From NCBI GenBank assembly GCA_946902875.1, contig OX336339.1:23653349-23717348 (forward strand): DNA of 64,000 nucleotides, given 5' to 3'. This document shows positions 1 to 10,699 of the stretch, piece by piece. This DNA is from Nematopogon swammerdamellus. Lineage: Eukaryota; Arthropoda; Insecta; Lepidoptera; Adelidae. Position numbers and translations under genes: made by a program. Every line of letters begins with the position of its first letter. The stretch's first letter is position 1. Below the pieces are notes generated by a model. The model worked only from the letters and a program-made list of their open reading frames with translations, was not told the DNA's origin and did not search any database.

Positions 1-410
1 CTGTTCTAAAATGTTCAGTATCTCATTTTAAGCCACCCTGGTTAGTTTTTTTTCGAATACATTCAATGTACAGACTTTCTTACCTTTACGATTTTATTAT
101 ATGTATAGATTTGAATTTTTTTCCGACCGGCCAGATGCGCTTAATTTATTATGGTACGAGTACCATCGATCTGGTCTGATGATGGAGACCGAAAGTGGTC
201 ATAGGAACTCCTAAACTACACATGATAAACCCATCGTGTTTGGGCTCGTTGCATTTGTCTTCACGAGCAATTTACTTTAGACCTAAGAGATTCTCAATTC
301 GACGGTATGTTTTCTTTTTTTGGATGTTTGTTACGCGATTACTCCGTCAATTGTGGGCCGATTTTGAAAATTCTTTGTTTTTGTTTGAAAGGGGATAACC
401 CTGAGGTTTT

Positions 411-780
411 TTTTATGGAAACTGACACGGTTGGCTACATCACCTACAACGTCCGTGATGTCAGCCCATAACACCGGGTGACCTAGGTGTCATGTCAGCG
501 CTTCCCCCTTTGATCGTCTTGACTACACTGAACTGGTCGGAAAACACAAACTATTTACATAGCCGTTTCGACCGACGTTTCATTCAGTGCGGTGGTACCA
601 ACACGGGCGGTACCAAGTAAGATTAGGAGGGAAGGGACCTACAGTTTTACGAGGAATCCGCACCTCGGTCAGCCTCCAACGGTCAGCGGTCACCCATCCA
701 AGTACTGACCGTACCCAGCGTTGCTTAACATTCAATAGCGACAGTTGACTGTCTGCACCACTGAGCTATCGATGCTGACG
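411..780 (-). mobile_element. SINE family S1 (tRNA-like plus 5S head), full length
   Basis: Reverse orientation: the T-rich tail at 411 is followed by the body and the head at 660-780. The head carries 'cggtcacccatccaagtact' (5S rRNA internal region in reverse) and a gctcag-type A box. Confidence 0.65.
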
Positions 781-812
781 TGGTCCTATTTTAATTGGGT
801 CACGATCGGATT

Positions 813-862
813 GGAAAGCGAGGCGGAATCGCGAGGCCGAAGGCCGAGCGATTCCGCCGAGT
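813..862. repeat. GC-rich hairpin 'gcgaggccgaaggccgagcg'
   Basis: 'gcggaatcgcgaggccg' pairs with 'ggccgagcgattccgc' around a 'aag' loop. The core recurs in the minisatellite at 35.9-37.1 kb. Confidence 0.5.
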
Positions 863-1256
863 ACAGTTATAGCAAAAAATTACTAAAAAAAACTGTGAAA
901 TAAAAAAAAGTTTAAAAAAACATAAAACCGACTTCCTAAAAAAAGTAGAACTTAAAAACTATTTAAAATAAAAATATAAAAACCGCCTTTAAAAATTTAT
1001 GAAATAAAAAAAACGAACCCTAGAGTTGAAGGCGGTGCTAAAGCAAGCTAACATGATGCATGAAAGAAAACATGAGTGAATGATATCCTTTGTGATTTGT
1101 GTAGCCTTTTTAGCACCACCTTCAACTGTAGGGTTCGTTTTTTTTATTTCATACATTTTTGAAGGCGGTTTTTATATATTTTTTTTTAATAGTTTTTTAG
1201 TTCTACTTTTTTAGAAAGTCGGTTTTATGTTTTTTAAAACTTTTTTTATCTTTGTA
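853..1256. repeat. Foldback element, long inverted repeat
   Basis: Arms meet near 1055: 'gaaccctagagttgaaggcg' in one arm is mirrored by 'ccttcaactgtagggttcg'. Related foldbacks at 13655-13925 and 62165-62325. Confidence 0.6.
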
Positions 1257-1746
1257 ATATTGTTCGCCAGTATAGCAGTGTTTCCGTTCAGAGGGATGTG
1301 ATAGGGACAAGTGTGAAATACTGTAAATTATTTGGAGGATTTATAGTTTACACAATTACTTATTGTCATGTGGATATGAAATACGAGTCGCACTCGCGCA
1401 CCGGAGGAGGTTTCCGTACCGCGACCTGAATGGTTGATTTTTATTATTTGTTACCTTGAGATTGACACTCGCACTTATCTCAGTAATACGCCATCTATCG
1501 GTGAAAGTCCATACGTTGTTGTTAATATGTTTATGTAATTCGGAAGATGGTGCTTTCCTATAAAGATATTTGTTGGACCTCCTTTAATTTTATTATTTTC
1601 CATGTTATATTTTTTGTTGCTGTATCCGCCATAATAACACATATTCTGTAAAAATTTCAACCAGCCAGCTATTACGGTTCCAAAGATACAACCGAATGAC
1701 AGACAGACAGACGGCATAGGATTAGTAACAGGCTTCCGTACGGGGT

Positions 1747-2105
1747 ACTAATAATCTGTAAGTGATTTTCATGGAGTAAGTTACTTTTGTTTTAAGAGAT
1801 ATTGCGTTTGTACTACGTTTCTACTGTGTACTATGTATGATACTAAAACTGAATTGACGATTTTTAGAAATATTTTCTGTAAGTATGTATGCTTCTCCAT
1901 AACTCTTAAACCGATCATCCGAATTCGATTAACTTAGTACAAGCACATTTAACTATGCGTGACACAGGATAGGCTTACCAAAGTTCAGTTGCGGTTACGC
2001 CAAGATGTGGCTCTCATACAAACCGAAATGTTGGGCGTGCCGAAATTTTTCTTTTCAATTTTTAAATACTACTTTCACGCGAGCAAAGCCGCGGGCAAAA
2101 TCTAG
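1747..2105 (+). mobile_element. Helitron-like non-autonomous element, gene A intron 2 region
   Basis: Begins 'tactaataatctgtaagtg', ends 'gccgcgggcaaaatctag' after a short GC hairpin. The copy at 14245-15177 is at the matching place in gene B. Confidence 0.55.
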
Positions 2106-2301
2106 AGAAAATAAACTTTAGCATTTGTAGCTAGAGCGAAACGGAGCACTTTTCTGAAAATTTTTGGGGCGGTTGAGTTCTATTCCAGGGTTGTGAGTCA
2201 CTGGCGAAACGTGAACTCATGCGAAACAGAAGCGTGAGAGCGAGAAAGCGATTGTGGGAGTGAAGCAAGAGAGAACGAGAGAGAAAAGAACTTCACGCGA
2301 A

Positions 2302-2500
2302 CTAAACTCGTGAATCTTTCATCCCTAGCATAATAATTGACATAGCGTTTCCATGGCCGCCCCCATAACTTTCCCCGTAGCCGCCGCCATTGCCGCCCCC
2401 ATAACTGTCTCCGTAGCCGCCCCCGAAGACCCCGTATCCGCCTCCGCCGTAATAGCCCAAGTTGCCGGCGCTAACTGCTGCTACGATCACGGCGAGGCAG
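2302..2500 (-). pseudogene. Older broken copy of exon 2
   Basis: Codes AVSAGNLGYYGGGG and a diverged Gly-rich stretch with Ser and Asp. It has neither the acceptor nor the GT donor (the donor position reads CT). Its counterpart in gene B is at 15366-15530, so this duplication predates the split of genes A and B. Confidence 0.65.
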
Positions 2501-5368
2501 ATAAGTTATTTATAAATGCATAAACCCCATGTCGACATACCGTGTCCGTGGCCGCCCCCGTACCCTCCGCCATGGCCGCCCCCGTAGCCACCGCTATAGC
2601 CGCCCCCGTAGCCACCGTGGCCGCCTCCGCCGTAATAGCCCAAGTTGCCGGCGCTAACTGCTGCTACGATCACGGCGAGGCAGATAAGTTATTTATAAAT
2701 GCATAAACCCCATGTCGACATACCGTGTCCGTGGCCGCCCCCGTACCCTCCGCCATGGCCGCCCCCGTAGCCACCGCTATAGCCGCCCCCGTAGCCACCG
2801 TGGCCGCCTCCGCCGTAATAGGCCAAGTTGCCGGCGCTAACTGCTGCTACGATCACGGCGAGACAGATAAGGACCTGTAACATATGTAAATGTCACGATT
2901 AATAACTTTGTCTACAAGTATATCACTTCCCTTATTTAATATTCTTTATTCTTTATTCTTTATTCATCATTCGTAAGGTAGTACACTACGCTGGAATTTG
3001 TCCTGTTAGTTTTTACAATCCGGTTCGATTACACCCACAAAGAAGAGCCGGCAAGAAACTTCGCAGGGTTCTTTTTTTAACGTCTTCAATTACAATACAT
3101 TGTGACTAGCTACACAACAGACACCGCTTACAGTGTTAAGATATAGTTTGAGAGCTAGAATAACTATAATTTAAGCTTGATAATTCTGACCACATAAGAT
3201 GAAAAGTTAAAGTAAAAGTATAGATAAAATCAGGTGTATAGAGCCTTTGTCAGAAATTGTTGATACATATCGTATCAAGTCATGTCAGTTATAAATATTC
3301 ATACCACATTGTAGTACAATGTCAAAAAATAAAATAAATAAATTTGATACTTAATGTATCAATTAGTCAAGGTAATATTTTAGTATGCTTAATTCAAGTC
3401 AAGGTAATAATTGGTAGCGTCCATCCGGATTGGCTCTTCCCGACCGCACTGAATTAAGGTGGGTCTAAATGGCTATGAAAATATTTCGTATTTTCGGTTC
3501 AGTAGCCGGCACGACCAGAGAGAAGCTTATAGCATATTACCAAAGGTCGATGGGATTACATCACGGATGCGTAAAAAGCGTTCATGGAATTTGTATGTAC
3601 AAAAAATATACATATTTCTATATTTATATAATAATGAAAATGTCCTTAGATCACTCGGACTAGTTTTTTAATAATAAATATGATAATTATGTGTTATGGT
3701 TGTATTTTAAACCTGTTGTTAATTACTTCTTAAATACATTGTAATTGTTAGTTATAAAAATTTAAAACTGCTGTAAATATTTTTTTTTTAAAGATGACTT
3801 TTTGGGCAATATAAAAAAACGACCAAGTTAGAGTCGGACTCGCGCAAAGAGGTGGCCGCACCACAAAAAAACATTGAAAAAAAAACACGTTTCTTGTAAG
3901 GGGGCTTAATTTTTTACTTTTTCTATTTTTTTATTATTTGTTGTTATATCCGCCATAATAATATATGTTCTGTGAAAATTTCAACGGGCTACCTATTACG
4001 GTTCAAGAGATACAGCTCTCGGACAGACAGACAGACGGACCGACGGACGGACAGACAGACAGACAGACGGCGTAGGCTTAGTAATAGGCTTCCGTACGGG
4101 ATACGAAAACCTAAAAAACATATTATGTAACATATGCACGAAAACAAAATATTTGCCAGAAAGATTTTAGAGTATAGCATGTAACTCTAAAGTTAAATGT
4201 TAACCGGTTTATCCTCTGCGCTTGCCTCACACATTTCTCCCGCAGATATTAGACCATAATAACAAGTTTGTCTCATCTGCAACCGTGTGCCACGCTACAA
4301 GGTCGCGCCATAACGTGATCTACTTTAATTTCACACTTCATGATATACGCACTGTTTGCCGGGGTTAATGACTTGCTTGATCTTTGATCTTCTCATTATG
4401 AATGCAGGACCTGTCAGCCTCGGTAGCTCAGTGGTGCGGTCGATCGACTGTTGTGACTTGGATGGGTGACCGCTCGACCGTTGGAGGCTGACCGTGGTTC
4501 GTATTCCACGTAACACTGTAGGTCCCTTCCCTTCTTACGTTACAAGGTGGTTACATTACAAGGTACCGCCCAAGTTGGTACCGCTGCACTGAATGAAACC
4601 TCGGTCGAAACGGTTTTATAAATAGTTCGTGTTTTCCGTCCAGTTCAGTGTAGCCGACATGAAGGGATGCACTGACATGGTACCTAGCTCACCCGGTGAC
4701 ATCACGGATGTCGTAGGTGATGAAGCCAGCCGTGTCAGTTTTCATAAACTAAATAATAATAAAAAAAATTAAAACATCAAAATGCCTTTTGGCGAGCGAT
4801 TCCAAACATAGTTGTATGTAGCTTTAAAACGAAAATATGTTTAATAGGCAAATAGCAATTAGAAAGAGTGAAGTAAAATTATAAAATATCTGTTAAATAT
4901 AATAGTTATGTTGTGAATAAGGGAAAAAAAAAAATTTATTTTTTTTTTCCTTCAAATTTATATCATAGTTTCGGAACCCTCTGAATAATTAAGTTTCAAG
5001 GTTAATATGTCGACAGCGGCCTTTATTATTCTCACCAAATTTGGCAACACCAACTAAATCCTTTGTCTGATTCTTTGTTCAAGTTATTCCAAAATCGGTT
5101 AAACAACCTTTCAGTTCACTTTTATAAATGTATTCGTTTACACATTATTTATTATACATTAACGGTTTAAACATCAGTGTACATTGTTCACCACTGAAAT
5201 ATTATATATCGTTCTTATTTTAATTTTCGAATGTTAAAAATGAACGTGTTTAAAATGTCAAGTTTGCGACACCACCACCGAGTTAGTTGTATATTTGGAA
5301 GTAGTGTTGATACCTTCATGTTTGCAGGATGCACTGATACACCGTTGGACAAGGAGTGCGGTTATATA
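2302..5368 (-). CDS. Gene A: secreted glycine-rich protein, partial (promoter, exon 1, exon 2; last exon not in window)
   Basis: Minus-strand gene with the same layout as genes B and C. A TATA box and TCAGT initiator precede a tiny exon coding Met-Lys, then a 2.4-kb intron, then an exon coding VLICLAVIVAAVSA followed by Gly/Tyr/His repeats. MK plus this exon gives a standard signal peptide, probably cut after VSA. The product would be a small secreted, Cys-free glycine-rich protein; cuticle or other structural protein is the usual role of such proteins in insects, but no chitin-binding domain is visible, so function is open. The third exon should lie at lower coordinates. Intron 2 sequence shared with gene C is found at about 2160-2300 and 1255-1390, but no Gly-rich exon follows before base 1. 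The gene may continue off the window or be broken. Confidence 0.7.
2501..2683 (-). pseudogene. Tandem copy of gene A exon 2 (183-bp unit)
   Basis: This block repeats the adjacent 2684-2866 block with only about two base differences, at an exact period of 183 bp. The donor (2540-2539) is intact, but the copy starts inside the exon, so its TTACAG acceptor was replaced by sequence from the neighbouring intron. It cannot be spliced as a normal exon. Read-through from the upstream copy meets a stop within about ten codons. Confidence 0.75.
2724..2874 (-). CDS. Gene A exon 2 (signal peptide core and Gly-rich start)
   Basis: A TTACAG acceptor (2880-2875) precedes the exon, which reads VLICLAVIVAAVSAGN and then Gly-Gly-Tyr/His repeats, ending GHGHG. 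The donor GTATGTCG begins at 2723. The 151-nt length gives phase 0 in and phase 1 out, matching genes B and C. An ATG overlapping the acceptor could mimic a start, but the Met-Lys exon explains the conservation better. Confidence 0.75.
2938..3350 (-). repeat. LINE 3' end, (AATAAAG)n-tailed family
   Basis: Minus-strand element ending in AATAAAG repeats (plus strand 2938-2965). Similar sequence, including 'tccggttcgattacacccac' and 'aagaaacttcgcaggg', is at 21735-22115. Confidence 0.5.
3415..3700. other. Conserved intron 1 segment of gene A
   Basis: Matches 15795-16085 in gene B at the same distance from exon 2. Small ORFs here are not supported. Confidence 0.5.
3826..4113 (+). repeat. Lepidopteran dispersed repeat R
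   Basis: Family R: starts 'gagtcggactcgcgca', contains 'gaaaatttcaacgggctacc', a (GACA/GACG)n tract and 'ggcgtaggcttagtaatagg', ends 'ggaaccctaaaa'. Its GACA tract makes long Arg/Thr/Asp/Gly frames that are not genes. Confidence 0.6.
4414..4770 (+). mobile_element. SINE S1 in gene A intron 1, head partly deleted
   Basis: A box 'cggtagctcagtggtgcgg' then a deletion that removes part of the 5S segment; body and poly-A end present. The same insertion is in gene B (17211-17575), so it predates their split. Confidence 0.65.
5314..5335 (-). CDS. Gene A exon 1 (5' UTR plus Met-Lys)
   Basis: Reading the minus strand, transcription would start at the A of TCAGT (about 5335), run through a 16-nt leader, and code ATG AAG at 5319-5314. 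A GTATCAAC donor follows (GT at 5313-5312), leaving phase 0. The sequence from the upstream conserved block through ATGAAG is nearly identical at the two paralogues, which supports it as a real exon despite its size. Confidence 0.72.
5333..5368 (-). promoter_or_regulatory. Gene A core promoter (TATA box and TCAGT initiator)
   Basis: TATATAA lies at 5368-5362 on the minus strand and TCAGT at 5337-5333, about 30 bases apart, the normal arthropod spacing. About 110 bases further upstream (to about 5470) are also conserved in genes B and C, so a shared proximal promoter is likely. Confidence 0.72.
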
Positions 5369-5707
5369 GCTAGCCTCTAGCAGAGAAGAGGTGGTCCCCG
5401 TCGCCGCAGTCGCCGCACCAACAAACGCGTCCTTTTGCCACTCGCGGGATCGCTATGAGAGCCTGAAAAATTCGCTAATATCAAGCCATGACCGGGACAG
5501 AACCAAAGATTACACTAAAATTTATTTCAGACCGCCATAAAAAAATTACATGTTTATGATCTACATTCAGTTACACTATGTTCCTATCTAAACTATAATC
5601 GATAAATTAGGGATTGCATTCCAAAGTGAGGGAAAAAGTTTCACACAATCATACATTGTTAGTTCCGCTCACGCACCTTAAGAAAGTCGAACAAAATTAT
5701 TCCTTTT

Positions 5708-6018
5708 AGGGTTCCGTACCCGCCGTACGTGACCCTATTACTAATCCTACGCCGTCTGTCTGTTCGTCTGTTCGAGGGCTGTATCTCTTGAATCGTAATT
5801 AGGTAGCCCGTTGAAATTTTCACAGAATATGTGTTATTATGGCCAAAAATAAGAAAAAGTAAAAATTCACGAGGGTCCCTAAGAAACTAAAAAGTGTGTG
5901 TGCGCCATCTACCGATAAGAGTATGAAGCATTTTAACTAATACATAGATGTCCTGAGTTACGCTGACCATGACATGGCGATACGGAACCCTCGGTGCGCG
6001 AGGACGACTCGCACTTGA
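5708..6018 (-). repeat. Dispersed repeat R
   Basis: Reverse copy upstream of gene A; a matching copy lies upstream of gene B. Confidence 0.58.
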
Positions 6019-6019
6019 C

Positions 6020-6140
6020 CGTTTTTTTTTTTAAATCTGTCATGTGTCGTACGGCAAAAATAAGGAGCAGTCTTCCGATGAGTGTGTTCCCTACCACCTG
6101 TAACCTGAGGATATTCAAAAGGCTTGTCGATTCTATTCTA
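6020..6140 (+). pseudogene. LINE C-terminal remnant upstream of gene A
   Basis: CRTAKIRSSLPMSVFP then NLRIFKR is the RT-LINE tail pattern. The related fragment at 18955-19080 sits at the matching place upstream of gene B. Confidence 0.45.
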
Positions 6141-6402
6141 TTCCATTTCATTCATTCCATTCCATTCCATTCCATTCCATTCCATTCCATTCCATTCCGT
6201 TCCGTTCCGTTCCGTTCCGTTCCGTTCCGTTCTATTCTATTCCATTCCATTCCATTATATTCCATTCTATTCCATTCTATTCTATTCTATTCTATTCTAT
6301 TCTATTCTATTCTATTCTATTCTATTCTATTCAATTCTATTCTATTCTATTCTATTCTATTCTATTCTATTCTATTCTATTCTATTCTATTCTATTCTAT
6401 TC
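6136..6402 (+). repeat. Pentanucleotide microsatellite (TTCCA/TTCCG/TTCTA)n
   Basis: About 53 units in blocks: TTCCA, then TTCCG, then a mixed zone, then TTCTA. The Phe/Ser/Ile-rich frames are artefacts. Confidence 0.8.
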
Positions 6403-6569
6403 CATTCTAAATATATATATATATACAATATCCAGACTTGATACGCACAATGCGTCTGCTGTATGGATTTCTTGGCGTTATTATTATTGCATATCACCTG
6501 CAGGCGTGACCCACTGCGCTTCTAAATGTTTGATAAATTTATTGCAAACAAAATTAATTTATTTCGTAA

Positions 6570-6750
6570 ACTAGCTTTTGACCGCAGCTTCACTCGCGTG
6601 AAATTCGTATTTAAAAAGAAGAAATTTAGTAAACCCGCTACCGTACCTTTATTTCGGCGCGCGGTTTGTATGAGAGCCAGATCTTAGCGTAACCGGAGCT
6701 GAATTTTATTTAGCCTATCCTGTGTCCCGTATAGTTAAATGTGATTTTAA
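6570..6750 (-). mobile_element. Helitron-like element, truncated
   Basis: 3' terminal part in reverse, from 'actagcttttgaccgcagct'. Confidence 0.5.
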
Positions 6751-6951
6751 AATTGGTGATGAATTTTTGTGAATTATTTTTCGTTTTTACCCGACTGAGC
6801 GAAGCCAAAAGTAGGGTAATGTTTTTCGAATGTATATTATGTATGTATATATCATGCACTGTAGTCTAAACGGTTCGATGGATTTTAACATATGAAGTGT
6901 CGTTAGATTCGTCTTAATTGTTGGAGTGACATAAACACCGCTATAAAAACC

Positions 6952-7536
6952 GGCCAAGAGCGAGTCAAACTCGCGCACCGGGGGTTCCTTATCGCCATGC
7001 CATGGTTAGCGTCACGCATGCCATCTATGGCGTGTTATGAAATGCTTCATATTAGTTAAATGTCACGATTAGTTAAAATGCTTCACACTCTATTCGGTAG
7101 ATGGCGCGCGCGCATATACTTTTTGGTTTCTTCTATAGGAACCCCCGTGAATTTTTTACTTTTTCTTATTTTTATTATTTGTTGTTATATCTCACGCCAT
7201 CTATGGCGTGTTATGAAATGCTTCATATTAGTTAAATGTCATGATTAGTTCAAATGCTTCATACTCTATTCGGTAGATGGTGCGCGCGCATACACTTTTT
7301 GGTTTCTTCTATGGGAACCCTCGTGAATTTTTTATTTTTTCTTATTTTTATTATTCGTTGATACATCGGCGATAATAACACATATTCTGTGAACATTTCA
7401 ACGGGCTACCTAATACGGTTCAAGAGATACAGCCTTCGGACAGACGGACGAACGGACAGGCAGACAGACAGACAGACAGACGGCGTAGGCTTAGTAATAG
7501 GGTCCCGTACCGGATACGGAACCCTAAAAACATTGA
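6952..7536 (+). repeat. Dispersed repeat R with an internal 176-bp duplication
   Basis: The block with 'ccatctatggcgtgttatga' starts at 7021 and again at 7197, each followed by the same 170 bases. Confidence 0.6.
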
Positions 7537-7974
7537 ACTGACTTCGAACCCTAAAAAGTATTAAATAATATTTTGATCTTGAGTAGAAGGCGGTACAAAA
7601 GCACGAAAGGATCCATATCCTATTAAACAATTTTTTTATTTCACTCTTTTTAGTAATATCACATAATATTAAAATCGGTTGACAGGATGTGGCAGTGGGT
7701 GATTGAAAAATTCTTTATTGTGAAAGTTTTCATCCCTTAATTTCTCAGCCTTAAGGGTGGTATTCTTTCATAAATGACAGAAACACCCCTGATATATACC
7801 CTACTCATGAAAAAAATAATCATTAAAATCGGTTGAGAATTGGCGGAGAAATTGAGTAACATACACACAAAAAAGAACATACAGACGAATTGAGAACCTC
7901 CTCCTTTTTGGAAGTCGGTTGAAAGGAAATACATTTTGACTCATTTTCTTTAAAAAGTACATTTCTTTTTATTA

Positions 7975-8262
7975 TTTAATCCGGTAAGGTTGGCTGAGTC
8001 GGAGGGGCCAAAGGGCATGCTCCGACCAGCCAATATCTCCTCCTAGAAGGTAGGTGCCATATCGGAGACTTCCCTGGATTGCTGGCTATACTGGACTAGA
8101 GGAGAACACAACCGAGGCTGCTATGAGGCCATCTTACATCCAGTACGGTGGTATCAACCCAGTCGGCTACAATTTGAGCCTACCACCTACCACCTAGTAA
8201 GGGGCAAGGAAGGGACCTACAGTTTTACACAGGTTCCGAACGGTGAAGCAGCAGGTGTAGGT
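7975..8262 (-). mobile_element. SINE family S2, without the tRNA head
   Basis: Reverse orientation: 'ggctgagtcggaggggccaa' tail first, ending at 'gaacggtgaagcagcagg'. Confidence 0.6.
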
Positions 8263-8778
8263 ATTTATATGTATATATTGAAAGAATTACAATTGCTCGT
8301 ACATATTATATGTTAGCCCTTACACTAAACTGGGTTTGTCCTGCAAGAGCCAACCTAAACAGTAATAATAGTGTGACAACTTTACAAAAATTCTAAACAA
8401 TTAATATATTATTATATCTCACTTACGCTAAGTAGCTAAGATTACAAAATTGATTGTAATAATTTGTAAAGTAACGTCAGATGATATGTGGGTAGTGTGA
8501 ATTACTGATTAGTGATAGAATTAGTATGAGTGAATAAATAAAACGGTGCAGTCAGGTTCAGTTGTGGTTCAGTTCTGCTTGTTTCAACTTCCACTACAGT
8601 TTTCGCTGAGACTTTATGTGTTAATGTGTGTGTGGGTTTCATAGAATCATGAATGTTTAGAGAAGAAAATTGAGACTATTTTGAAAGTAATCTACCATTT
8701 GTGCATGTTTAATAAATATAATAATATACAAAACCTTATTATGGTGACGATCCTGGATTCATATCATATTGAAACTAG

Positions 8779-10699
8779 TACAGATCTTGCCGATACTCAT
8801 TCGATCTTCTATTGTGGGGCGGTCTGGCTGCCTGTCTCATGGCGCGTCTAAAATTCGAAAATAATTCGCGAGACACTCGCGCCATGCCAGCCACCGCTCC
8901 CGCATGGCAGTTACGTATCGAACGACGTATCGGCGAGGCCAGGATCCTCATCGGAAAGCTATGCTGCTTCAGGTCTGGGAATACAAGACCAACAATTATG
9001 CGTTTCGTGGCGAAGGCTTTTAATGGAGCTGTAATAAGCCGATCACAGCCAAACTTCCACTCGCTAGTCACGGAACGCATAGATGACCTGAAGCACAGCC
9101 TGAAGCAGCAAATTACCGCGTGGGCCCAACGTATTCGTCGCTATAGGAAGCGTGTCGACCGTTATCATCAGAATCGTCGATTCCAGAGTGACCAAAGGTG
9201 GGTATACCGGAACTGGGAGCACCCGAACCAACGACCGACAGACACGATACTACCGACTGATCAAGAAAATGCTTCATTTTGGAAAAAACATCTGGTCACA
9301 TCCTGTCTGTCACGTCGAGGGTGAATGGATGAGAGTTTTCCAGCGGGTGTGTCAGTCGATAGAACCAATGTCAGGCATAAATATCAGCGAAGAGGATGTA
9401 GGTCCTGCAATCCGCCAGGCACTGAACTGGAAATCTCCAGGGCCGGAAGGATTGCAGAACTTCTGGCTGAAATGGTCCAGAAGCTGCCACTCCCGCTTGG
9501 CTGTTCAATTCCAGGATGCCCTCGAACGTCGGGTTCTCCCGGAATTCATGACCATTGGTGCCACCCACCTGCTCCATAAATCTGGTAGCACAGCGGATCC
9601 TAAAAATTACAGACCAATCACTTGCTTGCCTACCATCTACAAGCTCCTGACATCCATTCTGACACACAAAATACCAATTCACATAAAGTACAATAACATC
9701 TTGTCCGTTGCTCAGAATGGATGTCGGGCGGCGCCCCACGGTACTAAGGAGCTGCTACTCATAGACATGACCGTTTGTAAGCAGATCCGACGCAATCGAA
9801 AGAAACTGTCTGCTGCTTGGATAGACTACAAGAAGGCTTTTGACTCCGTGCCCCATACGTGGTTGCTAAGGATACTAGAACTATACAAAACTGACACCAA
9901 TATCTGTCAATTCCTTGGCGCATGTATGGGAAAATGGAGTGCTATCCTTCGTGTGCCAGGTGGCGAACGGACTTCGGTTGCAGACGACCGAATTCCCATA
10001 CGGCGGGGGATCTTCCAGGGGGACAGTCCGAGTCCGCTTTGGTTTTGTCTGGCTCTGAACCCTCTTAGCACTCTGCTTGAGGACTCAGAGCTGGGCTACT
10101 GTCTTCGAAGAGGTGGCTCTCGAATATCGCACTTATCTTATATGGATGACCTCAAACTGTTTGCCAAGTCGGACATTGAACTAATTTCGATGATGAAGAT
10201 AACTGAAGGCTTCAGCAACGACATTGGAATGGTGTTCGGCTTGGAAAAATGTGGGACCATCCATGTGGAACGTGGTGTGATCGTGAACTCCGACGGCATA
10301 CAGTTGTCAGAGTTCATGAATGTTCGAGCTCTCTCCGAAGACGAAACCTATAAATATCTGGGAATATCGGAGGCTCTCAACATATGGGATACGGACATGA
10401 AACAATCAGCTAAGGAAAAGTTTTTTCACCGTCTTACAAAGGTGCTAAATAGCCTTTTGTTAGGCGGCAATAAAATTCGTGCCTATAACGGCTGGGTCAT
10501 GCCTGTACTCGTATATACCTTCGGTATTCTCAGATGGACTCAAACCAAATTGGACTCGCTGGACAGAAAGGTCAGGACGCTGATGACTAAATCCCGTATG
10601 CATCACCCACGATCATTGGTCATGAGGTTGTATATCCCGCGGAAGTGTGGGGGTCGAGGTATGTTAAATGTCAAAAGGTATTTTTACATTTACTTTTAA
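8779..10699 (+). pseudogene. R2-like non-LTR retrotransposon reverse transcriptase, frameshifted and truncated
   Basis: Open from 8779 after an in-frame stop. The first frame reads the N-terminal linker (TAPAWQLRIERRIGEAR, then AQRIRRYRKRVDRYHQN). At an A6 run (9283-9288) the frame changes by one base, and the RT domain continues: KSPGPEG finger, NYRPITCLPTIYKLLTS, motif A AWIDYKKAFDSVPH, motif B GIFQGDSPSPL, motif C YMDD (10139-10150), motif D FGLEKCG. Removing one A restores continuity. Homology stops near 10675, before any endonuclease domain, so the element is cut at the 3' side as well. The family resembles RTs commonly labelled type-1 element R2 in invertebrates; the exact clade needs a tree. 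Almost intact apart from the one-base shift, so either young or a homopolymer assembly error. Confidence 0.8.

Noticed and set aside
2689..2883. Start of translation at the ATG beside the exon 2 acceptor (also 15732, 32480)
   Set aside because: The ATG overlaps the TTACAG acceptor, and a conserved Met-Lys exon with promoter exists upstream of all three genes; not fully excluded.
5994..6441. Ser/Phe/Ile-rich reading frames over 100 codons
   Set aside because: They are translations of the pentanucleotide microsatellite.
8310..8775. Solo LTR with primer-binding site ('tggtgacgatcctgga')
   Set aside because: AATAAA-type signals and a possible end are there, but no second LTR, no clear TG...CA ends and no target duplication could be found.
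9371..9739. Minus-strand 122-codon ORF
   Set aside because: Antisense to the conserved RT frame.
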